Positions 54,861 through 64,000 of a stretch of 64,000 nt of DNA are shown in pieces. Each line of letters starts with the position of its first letter. The first letter of the stretch is position 1. Origin of the DNA: Ornithodoros turicata. Lineage: Eukaryota; Arthropoda; Arachnida; Ixodida; Argasidae. Below the pieces are notes generated by a model that was not told the DNA's origin, ran no database searches, and saw nothing but the letters and a program-made list of their open reading frames with translations. The stretch spans positions 76,321,807 through 76,385,806 of the forward strand of contig NC_088204.1 in assembly GCF_037126465.1 (NCBI RefSeq), read 5' to 3'. Position numbers and translations under genes: made by a program.

Positions 54861-55970
54861 AGAGCGCTCTTCCGTTTCGCGAGAAGTTATTAGAGGGCCA
54901 TTAGGGTTAGAAGTTATTAGAAAATAATACTTATATAAATTTAGAATATAGGATACCATTTACATGTAGGATAGTTGTAGAAATATAGAAAATAATAGAA
55001 GTTATTAGAAGTTAGAAGAGAGTCACCAGAAGTTATTAGAGGGATGTGAACTATTACTGAAGAGCGCGCGTCCTTCCGTTTCGAGAAGTGGTTAGAGGGT
55101 TATTAGGGTTAGAAGTTATTAGAAAATAATAGTTATTAGGGATGCGCCAGCCGAGCCCGCGAATTCTCGAATCCTAATCAGGGATTCGAGATTCGGGAAT
55201 CCGAATCCCAGTGCCCAAAATGGCGAATCGAATCTTTCATTTCATTCATTCATTTCATTTAGTTTATTTATTTCGTTCATACGTAACATGAACGAATCCA
55301 CCAACCACGTTTGTTTGTTTCTTTTTAAAATTGGCGCCTGCGGAGTCCGCCGAAAGCCTCATTGGCCGACGGGCGTTTCCTTGGTTGTTTGTTTACATAT
55401 TGCTCTGGACTGAAAGAGTTCAGGCAGGAACCGTTACATTACAAGTTTATAAGAGTAATATGATTTTACTTTTGATTGTGGCTTAAGTTTATGGAAGTTA
55501 TTCAGATTCGAGAATGTATGTATTTCTTGTAGTCGATGAACAACGTGTTAAATAAATTCCGTTTAAGAAGAACTATATGGGTATATTTTCTCACGAAACT
55601 AAACTATTATTTAATTTGTTTTTCATTAAACAAAGGTGTATCATATTCTGCTTCAGAACACTTTTCAGTAGAAGTTTTTTTTTCTTTTTTTTTTTTTCTG
55701 GCTTTTCAAACTTTTTCTATTTTATTTTTTTATGAAAGAATTCGTAAGATTCGTAGATTCGCAGAACCCTCCTTGGACTTCGGATTCGGAAAATTCTAGA
55801 TTCGTCCCATCTTTAATAGTTATAGTTATAGGAATTTAGAATATATAGAACAGAAATATAGAAAGTAATAGAAGTTATTAGAAGCTAGAAGATATTTATT
55901 AGAAGTTTATTAGTTATTAGATGTGGGCTATTACTGGAGAGCGCTCTTCCGTTTCGAGAGGTTATCAGAG
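54861..55970. repeat. roughly 195-bp tandem repeat split by a hAT element
   Basis: AGAGCGCTCTTCCGTTTCG-like starts at 54861, 55061 and 55938. Units contain repeated AGAAGTTATTAGA and end GTGGGCTATTACTGGAG or its variant. The first period is 200 bp. The second interval is 877 bp, which becomes about 190 bp after subtracting the 679-bp element and its 8-bp duplication. Confidence 0.8.
55137..55815. mobile_element. hAT-type element, perfect 8-bp TSD
   Basis: ATAGTTAT at 55129-55136 and 55816-55823. Ends TAGGGATGCG and the inverse-like CCCATCTTTA. Subterminal GATTCGAGATTCGGGAATCC and TTCGGATTCGG repeats. No transposase; the 87-codon frame 55536-55799 is T-run artefact. Confidence 0.88.
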
Positions 55971-58021
55971 GGTGTTAGTAGATCGGTTGGTATAAATAGG
56001 CAACGAAAACGACACGAAAAAGGAAGCTGTCGAACCCACGCTTATAGGAATGTGAACAAATGAAAATTTTGCAGCCGTCGAAAAAGTCAGACAACGTCGA
56101 GGCTTGTGTTGTTTTCGTTTGTTTCAGACTCAGAACAGTTACTACTATATCAAAAGTGCTAGCCACATTGCGTTTTCGGGAAGTTTCCGGGTGTAATACA
56201 ACTCGCTAATATCGATGGCCCTTGTATATGTGCGTCTATACCTCCATGACAAAGCACACTCATTCACACATCTGTGCACATGTTTTTCTTTTTTTTTTTT
56301 TTTTTTTTTTTTTTGCATTTCACCCAGTGTTGAACATTGTTCCCAGCAAGAAAAAAAAAACTAGAGTTTACAAAAACTAAAAAAAAAGGCAACAAACTCT
56401 CCGGTACAGCCAGCAAATTCTAGACTCGAGCTATACGAGTTAATAAGATAATAAAGCCTTTATTCCACACTGCCGTCCTTTTCGTTATTGTTATTATTCC
56501 CCGAAGTTCCTTATGGGAAGTATTCCCAATCATAACTTCTCCGCGCAACTTGGCACTTCCAGAAACGGACCGTTGTAAGAAGAAGAAGAAGAAGAAAAAA
56601 AGGGGAAAGTGATATCTTACGAAGCCTTTTCCTAGGAAAAATCAGGGAAGACGGGGAATTCCCGAGAAGCTCACACTCGAGCCATTCCAAACAGACTCCC
56701 ACCAGCTGGCAGACGTAACATACCCTATAATAAATGAAGAATAAAAGTAGCACACAAAAAAATAAATTCTGGAAATCCATCTCGCGCGACTAAATCGACC
56801 CTAGCAACAAGAATCCAACCCAAAATCACGGGACACCTTTCGGGCTTAGCGTCACAAGAAGACGCGCATTTAACGCAACTCCACTTCCCTATTGGCTGGA
56901 TGCGATTTAAGCGCCGCCCATTTCCCTCTCCCTCTCTTCTAACGGTCCAATCACCGCTTTACCTCCTGTCCGGGCTCCCGCGGAAGAACTTCTGGGGATT
57001 CTGGGGGCAGAGGGCATTCTACAACATTCACGGAATAAGTTGGGGCCCCCCGACAGCGTTTATGTAACATGACGTGACAGACAGTCCATCACTTTCCTTT
57101 CCTTCCCCCCTTCTCTCTCTCTTTTTCTTCGAGGTAACCCTTACGTACTTGGAGAGAGAAAAAAAAAGTACCAGAAATACAAACTGTACACAAGCAGGGT
57201 GGCAACGTTAATATAAATTTTGTCAGAAAAAAAAAAAAAAAATGAGGGAGTCAAATTGATCACGGAAGAGGGGGGAGAGAGAGGGTGTAACACAATTTAT
57301 AATTTACTTTTACCGCGTACACTCTTAGAAGAAGGTTCCTTCACGGAAAGCGATTTCTCCGCAGCAAGGCTCGCGTGAAGACTCTCGCGGGTCTGACCGA
57401 GAGCCCCCTTCAATCCCCCTCTCCCTTTTCTGCGACGCCCTGTCCGTGGTTTGTGCCTTTCGTTCGAGATTGATATCGCCGTGAATTCTAATGAGCCGCT
57501 GTTGAATTAGCAACGCCCCGGGGGCAATAAACGGCAGTTTGGAAAGATTTATACGCGCACACACGAGAACAGAGACTGGACGCCGCGTTAAGCGATCCGT
57601 GTTTTTGTCCCATTATACACACTTCGTTGAAGAGCCACCTGGCAAGACTCTATGTGTGAGCGTTAGAGCAGCACTCGGAGTCATCGAACCGCGCGGCGAA
57701 AGTGTCGGTATAGCCAGACGGCTTCAGGAAGCCGGCGCGGGTTGGGATGCCGCGATTTCTGGCGTGCCCCTTTGGCCGCATGTAAAACGCAATAGCGTGA
57801 ATCACACGTCGCGGTAGTATACCCCCTGGCAAACAAGAATCGCGGCTATATACACCACCGTAAACATCTGAGGGAATGGTATACGTTGAAAAATCATTCG
57901 TGGTGGCCGCTGACGCTGTAATAGACCTTGTATCGCCAACTGTAGGATGGGACAAGCGTTAGCTTGCCCACATCAGGCTTGAACAATAGACCACAAAACA
58001 GCAACCTTTTTAGAAAAGCAA
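55971..58021. other. unassigned sequence
   Basis: Poly-T at about 56289-56315, A runs near 56350-56390 and 57227-57241, GAA repeats (56577-56600). The overlapping frames at 57539-57955 show no domain. Confidence 0.45.
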
Positions 58022-58224
58022 GCGCCACCTGTGGCACGCAAAGGCTCATGGGAACTTCGAGCGTCTCACAGCATTACGAGTCGTTCAGTGGTGGAGGTAG
58101 AACAACAACATTCCCGGTGTGCGCAGCAGCAGCGTCAGTCGGGGTAAACCGTGACCGAAGCAGACGACAGAGAAGTGCCCCTCAAAGTTCCCATGCTGCT
58201 TTGCGCCTCGCGCTTGGTGGCGCG
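58022..58224. mobile_element. palindromic element with GCGCCACC ends
   Basis: GCGCCACC (58022-58029), CGCAAAG and CATGGGAACTTCGAG at the left pair with CTCAAAGTTCCCATG, CTTTGCG and GGTGGCGC (to 58224) at the right. About 200 bp, no coding. Confidence 0.6.
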
Positions 58225-58511
58225 CGCATCTTCATACAATCGTCCATTGGGGCTAGGTCACGTATCTGAATTGAAGCAAAAGTTAAGTAGCGCCAAGTTT
58301 TAATTACTAAGCAGTTTTAATACGTGTTTCAGGTTGTTTCCCTTGCCTACCCCAGGGAAAACCTGACATCCATCCAGCAGTCTCCTCCGCGTACTTTTAT
58401 TTTGCTGCCAGGTCAGGGATTCTTCAAAAAGAACAAAAAAAAATAATAATAATAATAAATAAAAATAAAACGCGGCTCCGCGCTGCGTGGGACACTTTGT
58501 GTGCGTTTTAA
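58225..58511. other. unassigned, with AAT microsatellite
   Basis: AATAAT repeats at about 58440-58470. Nothing else. Confidence 0.4.
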
Positions 58512-58775
58512 TTCCGCGTTAGCGCCGCGAAGCAACTGTGCCTATATGACCGGCGTACAGATGTGGACAGGTGGAGAGAGGACAGCAAGAAGGAGTGGGG
58601 GACAGGGGGAGGGATTAGTATGCGTCCTGGGCCGACTTCAGGGGGGAACTGTGCCGACATTCGTCTGGAAAGTCTTCGGGAAAACCCAGGGGAAAACCTC
58701 AGACAGCACAGCCGGTGACAGGATTCGAACCCGTGTCCCCTCCCAGTCTCGGCGTGGAAATGCCACGGGAGCTGG
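58512..58775 (-). mobile_element. SINE family A, near full length
   Basis: The plus strand reads GCGTTAGCGCCGCGAAGCAAC at the left, the whole body, the inverted B box GGATTCGAACCCGTGTC, and the head end GCCACGGGAGCTGG at the right. It abuts the mariner-like element. Confidence 0.9.
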
Positions 58776-58777
58776 TA

Positions 58778-58993
58778 CAGCTTGGGACAAAAGTTCACGG
58801 AACACGGCACTGACGTATTTCTTCATCGGGACCTCCCCCTTGTAGATATTACGAAGAGATCGAATAAGAAACAGGTGACCGGATATTCTGTCCGTCCCTC
58901 AGTTTGTGTGTCCACTCCTGTTTGCCGCTAGGGTGTCACCCAAAATACAGAAATGTCACACTCCAGTGTTCCGTAAACTTTTGTCCCAAACTG
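58778..58993. mobile_element. mariner-like MITE
   Basis: CAGCTTGGGACAAAAGTTCA and CGGAACAC at the left, GTGTTCCG and TAAACTTTTGTCCCAAACTG at the right, 26 of 28 inverted. CTGGTAC borders both sides, so the exact target duplication (TA or longer) is ambiguous. No coding. Confidence 0.75.
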
Positions 58994-59700
58994 GTACTTG
59001 GTATATGTGACCAATAAGAAATTGGCATCTTACAGCATGATCTACAAAATGTATGTATTCGGGAGCAGTCGGCGGACGAAAGAGCAACGTTAAGTTATAC
59101 ACCTCCTATACAGCTAGGGGGGTGGATTCACAAACAAGATCGTATATCTGTGTCGACATGTGCTCTTCCTTCGTTTTGAAATTCGGAAACTTCACAAAAA
59201 ATTTAAAATCCCTGGCATACAAACGGGGGGGCATTAACCTTCGCGGTTCGTCGCCCTTATATATACGCAGACGTTCTTTCCGTAATACGATAAGGGTCTA
59301 GATAGAGCGTGACAGCTCACTCCTGGCGTTTATCTTCCGCCGAGAACGAAACGGGACCATTTACATGAGCCATCACGTATATAAGGCGAGAAGATGAAAC
59401 ACCGATTCAGATAACGCCGAGCCACTCGTAAATAATCAGACATATCGCACTATGCCTTCCGTTATCATTTTCTCTTTGCGTGCTCAAACAGCATATAGTG
59501 AAGCGAGAGCAGGAATATATAACTTCGTACTCCGTGGTCTGTAGTGATAAGGTCGGACACCCTAGGGTTTTATTTTTTATTTTTTCCTTCGTGTAACCAG
59601 TAATACTCCTGGCCGCAAAGTCGCAATACAACTATAGTAGCATGAGCGAGTCGATTTAATTTTACCCACCCGATGGCGCTGAAATCTCAACATACCATGT
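58994..59700. other. unassigned sequence
   Basis: No gene or element recognised. A T-rich run near 59566-59586. Confidence 0.4.
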
Positions 59701-59956
59701 TTGTTTCATTCAGTGTTAGCGCCACGAATCAACTGTGGCTATATGCGCGGCGTACAGACGTGGACATATGGAGAGAGGACTGTAGGAAGGAGTGAGCAAC
59801 AGGGGGTTAGTGTGCGTCCTGGGCCGACTTCAGGGGGAACTGTGCCGACAAGTATGCCGAAAAATCCGGGGAAAATCTCAGACAGTACAGTCGGTAGTAG
59901 GACTCGAACCTTCTACCCACTGCGGACGTTTTTACCCGCTGCGCCATGCCACTGGT
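59701..59956 (-). mobile_element. SINE family A, 8-of-9 TSD
   Basis: ATACCATGT (59692-59700) and ATACCAGGT (59957-59965). The body is complete; the head is of the GGCATGGCGCAGCGGG type. The B box is mutated (GGACTCGAACC on the plus strand). Confidence 0.82.
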
Positions 59957-59965
59957 ATACCAGGT

Positions 59966-60539
59966 CTAACATTGGCTTGGCTTGGCTTACGAGCTCTGTA
60001 ACGAACTTGAGCTCCGTGCTGGATTCGAACACTTGGCACCAGTGAGCAGGTAAGACTGAGCTCCTGAGGCCGTCGCTGAAGCATAGCGCACGGACAGTGC
60101 ATGGAGTCCATGCTATATAATATACATTGAGTGGATGAGTTTCGTCAATTTCACTTTTCCCGACGTGAAAAAAAAAAAAAAAAAAAAAGGGCATTGTTAG
60201 TCCCTTTCAGGACTAGATGCACGAGTGACTATGCGAAATTTATGCGCTGTTTGCAGTGGTGGGGAGTAAATTCCAGAGTCGTGGACTAAAATGGGGAGCA
60301 ATTGCAATCTAGGAGGCTATAGAAGCTGCAATTACTTCCCAATTTACATTCTCTTTCGAATGTTCTTAGCTTTTTCCAAGTTCCGAGAACGACCATAGAA
60401 ACCGCCTTTGTCGACTGACCGCGTAATTGTTCATGCGTAAAACACTTTTGCATCCGGTCTGATGCATCGGAAATGTGAGTCCTTGCGAAACGTAAACAAT
60501 TCCAGAGAGGTTACGGTTTCTTAGTAAAGAAACGTTAGA
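59966..60539. other. unassigned; MITE I trace
   Basis: Poly-A 60168-60188. At 60262-60350, GGGGAGTAAATTCC, AAAATGGGGAGCAATTGCA and TGCAATTACTTCCC resemble the left part of the element at 32183. Confidence 0.5.
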
Positions 60540-60770
60540 GTGTTATACAGCGAAAGAAGGAAGTCTCTGAAAAGGTTAGCCAGCTGCAGGATTCGAACCC
60601 GAATCTTCTGGAAATCCCGAAGATGTGGGATTCGAGAATTCGATTCTGGAATTCGTGCTGGCTAACCTTTTCAGTGATTTCCGTCTTTTGCATTGTTCTT
60701 AGGCACCTGAGGCTTGTCTGTCGTCCTTTTTTCTGTGTTCCAGCCTTAGAACGTCAATTTCTATCGTGCT
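60540..60770. mobile_element. SINE family D, head-to-head palindrome
   Basis: Left half on the minus strand (CTCTGAAAAGGTTAGCCAGC, inverted B box, CCGAATCTTCTGG), right half on the plus strand (CCGAAGATGTGGGATTCG, TGCTGGCTAACCTTTTCAGTG, GTGTTCCAGCCTTAGAACGTC). Here the halves meet almost directly. Confidence 0.8.
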
Positions 60771-63700
60771 ATACAGTGTTTGGTCCTGAGCATGCCATGA
60801 CATCTCGCACCGCGTACAGCCCTCCAATTAAGCAACACGCGTTTCCCCGTAAAAGACAAAAACGAAAGCTCAATCCGGAGTCGCAAAGTAACGCGCCGTC
60901 AACGATTATAATCTCCGCCGACCTCCGTTGCTGCTCGCTTTTATGTCCGCCTGCACTGCACGCTTCCCCCCACTAAGACAACATCAGCGGCGAAGCACCC
61001 TTTACAGGAGCCGTCCTCGCCACGGCCAACGGCCTTCCTGAGACAGCACGCGAGGGAGCATTACGCGGAATGGAAAGACAGGTCGTCTGACTTGTCAGTC
61101 AAAGTGCAAGCGATCGTCTGTCTTTGCCTGGAACCAGTGTGTGGAGGGCAGCAAGCGCGTCACATGCTATATCGTTAGGCGAAAGTAGGAGAGGCGAAAG
61201 TAGATGATGAAAAAAAAAAAGTACGCGACCTCAGTCGGACGACATTCGATCTGAAAAAGCCCTCAGGTGGGTACAGTAACGCGGCCAATTATTCATAATT
61301 CGTAATTTTATAGCCGACGCTTTCGCTGGAGTGACGTCACAGCAGGTACGCAACTTCCGGTTTCTGTTCTGCTCAGCAATAAACCCACCGACTCGAGACA
61401 AGAACACGAGGTTCGTTTTTCTTGTTTATCTCAAAAAGCCAGGGCGCTGTGCTGGACGAAATTTTGCATTTGGCATGGCCTGTACACGGAAATTAATCTC
61501 AATATCAGTCTTCGCAGTAGTGCGGAAAGAACGAACACCTACAGAAGACAGACACAGGGCGAGTTATCAACCGGCCCAGCTTCTGCTTCAGTAGACAGCT
61601 TCAGGTCGTTCCTTTAAATTGCAACGCGCATAAAAGATTGCCGGCCTTCTGGTGCCTTGGTGCTCCGAAGAGGTCGACGCCCCACCCGGATCAGTGACCG
61701 CCTCGACTATCTCAACGCGTGAGGCGCTCGCAGACTGGCCTCACGTCTTTCCAACTGCAAATGACGCAGTAAAAAAAGAAGAAGAAAACGTAGATACAAA
61801 CGACCTGTTCGTCTATATCGACAATTCGGAGAACAATGTCGAAAAGCGCCTCTATAAATATGGAAGAGAGTTGAAGCGTCGTTAATATCATTCATAATCG
61901 TCCACTTCCCCGAATCGCTCTGCCTTCCCTCCATCCTCGCAATTCCCTCTTTCACCGCGTGTCAGAATGACGCTTAACGGGTTGCCGATACGCAGAAACG
62001 GATGACGTCACCGAAACGAAATGAAAACGACATCCTACGAATTCCTGAAGCACGCGAAGAAGAAGAAGAAGAAAAAAAAACACTGACAGACTACGGCCAC
62101 TTTTATTTCCGTTCTCCGGAATTCTTATTCACCCTCCCATTTTAAACCCGTTTCCCCCGACTCTGCCTAGACTTTACCCCCTTTCACACCCCTTTTTCCG
62201 AAACTGACAGCGCAAAAATTAGCGCACACTATCGTGAATTCGTATTCCAGGAAAAGCAGTCTGAATTAAAAAAAAAAAGCTAAAGAGGTAAAAATGGAAG
62301 GCGTGCCTCCACAATGATTCTCATTCCCGAAAGAGAGAGAGAGAGAGATCAATCACGTTCATTCACCCTCTCATCTCCCCTCTTCCGTTTCCACTTATAT
62401 CAGCCGGGCATTTCCCTACACGCTATATTACTATTAAAAGATGACAAAGAAACAGAGATACGCCGGCACGCATAAATATATATAACCGAAAACTAAGCGA
62501 CGATGACGATATGCTTCCTGGAAAAACCACGAAGTCTTCGCTCTAAACGTAACTCACCGCTTTCCACAAATAAAGCGATATAAAGCGGTTGATATCCTTC
62601 TAAAATAGGGTCTGCTTCCCGGAATGAGGAAAAAAAAAGAGACTCATTCCCTTTGCTTCCCTACCTTTACCCTTTCCACTGTGCTCACCTGCCTCTCCTC
62701 CAATAAATGATCGTCTGCGAATTTACCGCGCGCCCACTGGTTCGCTTTTCTTTTTTCAGCACGCCACCTGAAGCCGGCTCTTTTCTGTGTCGTCTGCTTT
62801 ACGACGTTGTCCGCGCAGACGATCCCGGAAACAGAGAGGGAAATTTTTTTAAATTTCTTTTTCTGGATAATGAAGGAGAGAAAACGTTGCTGTGAATGAA
62901 TGAATGAATACGAGTGGGATAGAATCTTCTACCTGATATTGGAAAAGTGGCTGGATTCATCCGTACGCGGAAGCGAGGTTCCGATGAAAACACGTCTGGG
63001 AACAAACTGTATCTCCCTTTGGCGAAAGCAGACGATGACGGCGACAGGAAGAGTTCGCACTTATTTCCATTTATTGCAAAATACATAAGCTTCTCATTTT
63101 GGATAACAATACACGCATTCTTGTAAATTCATTTCAAGAATTCATGTCATTCATTGTAAATAAAATTAAATAAATAAATACACGCATTCCAACAGGCTGC
63201 AGGGAAGCATATCAGCCCTTAACTTTGTCCTAGACAATTACTGTCGTGCACTGACCAGATTATGCCAGAAAATGTCACCACTAATCCTTTTATAAAAAAT
63301 ATAAAAAAAAGAAAACTTTGTGGTCACCCTGTGCAATAATTTACGTAAATAATATTATAATAAATATGGACCACATGTCCTCGATTGCGGAAAAGGACAC
63401 CCGTCTGGGCCTTCATCACACTCAAGCTTCCAACTTTCCATCATAACAGAACGCACGCCTCGCAGAAGACGAAAATAAAATGCTGAGAGGCAGTCACCAC
63501 GCTCCCAGATATCTTCCCATTGCTTCCATACTGTCGCAAGAGCCAGCTGTCCCGCTATCCCTAATAACGTCATTTCCTTTATTTGGGTACGTCGGCACCG
63601 TTCCTGAAACGGAAGCTAGCGATACTTCCGAAATACACGCACAAGTATACACGGATGCTTTACGATTATGGCCACAGCCGTTGCAATGCAGGCGGACACA

Positions 63701-64000
63701 TTCCCATTGCACGAAACGACAAGCCATTCACAAATGAGACCGAGGTCAACGAAAGCGTACCCTCTAATATGGTACTTTTTCTTCGTGCGTTTATATTTAT
63801 TATTATTATTATTATTATTATTCCAATATATGCCGACGGTACGGGCATTTCCGGGTACGGGTCCGTTCCTGCGGTTCGCAAGGAACATAAACAGGACCGC
63901 AAACGAACGCTAAAATATGCCCGCGAAAACAGGTCAACGAGAGCACGAACTCCACCCGTACCCTCTTTCTCGTGGTGCTCTCCAAGTTGTACGAAACATC
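60771..64000. other. unassigned right end
   Basis: No bounded element or gene. Two TGACGTCA palindromes (61332-61339, 62003-62010), GAA repeats (62060-62075), GA run (62333-62347), GAAT repeats (62896-62911), AAAT repeats (63161-63180) and an ATT array (63797-63820). The 77-codon plus-strand frame 61652-61885, acidic then basic, has no recognised domain and could only be tested with transcript data. Confidence 0.45.

Noticed and set aside
57539..57955. Overlapping frames on both strands suggesting a short gene
   Set aside because: No recognised domain, no start context, and GC-rich sequence keeps several phases open at once.

Overview
This is eukaryotic, most probably arthropod and tick-like, non-coding DNA. 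No gene is readable as a multi-exon protein gene, there is no rRNA, no operon-like spacing, no CRISPR array and no bacterial or phage signature. The tick suggestion rests on repeat style: several tRNA-derived SINE families with GGTTCGAATCC-type B boxes, LINE 3' ends with a GGAATAGCAAGCCG signature, and very many short palindromic DNA transposons. I recall these as common in tick genomes, but no search was possible, so the taxon is an inference.

Nearly everything I can identify is mobile DNA, and much of it can be placed exactly because target-site duplications (TSDs) are still visible. (1) hAT-type elements: nine insertions, six with perfect 8-bp TSDs (8647-9056, 42426-44473, 43178-44356, 47939-50626, 51668-52539, 55137-55815) and three with near-perfect or approximate ones (16810-17529, 37720-38065, 52917-53357). 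(2) TA-flanked pogo-like MITEs at 179-943, 49821-50569 and 50784-50960. (3) SINE family A, about 15 copies on both strands, several with 9-13 bp TSDs; SINE family B at 30065-30345 with a perfect 14-bp TSD; and SINE family D, twice arranged head to head. (4) Many foldback or long-TIR MITEs. (5) Retroelement remnants: a 5'-truncated GIY-YIG endonuclease reading frame typical of Penelope-like elements (48740-49138) and LINE 3' ends near 25.3 kb and 46.0-46.5 kb.

Layout: 0-16.8 kb has scattered MITEs in otherwise unassigned, microsatellite-rich sequence, including the longest open frame (356 codons, 15681-16751, unrecognised). 16.8-33.1 kb is dominated by SINEs and MITEs. 33-37.7 kb is mostly unassigned with one SINE and minisatellites. 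37.7-56 kb is a dense hAT zone with multi-level nesting, the most complex part being 47808-51163: a foldback element split by a hAT element which itself holds the Penelope fragment and a pogo MITE, while the foldback's right part holds another pogo MITE. 56-64 kb has two SINE A copies, two palindromic elements, a SINE D palindrome and unassigned sequence.

The window therefore reads as an intergenic or large-intron region recording successive waves of transposition. The best candidates for something new are the nested hAT/Penelope/pogo block, the paralogous empty and filled site for a 410-bp hAT MITE, the SINE with a reiterated 5' head, and the recurrent head-to-head SINE D palindromes. I found no convincing undescribed multi-gene system.
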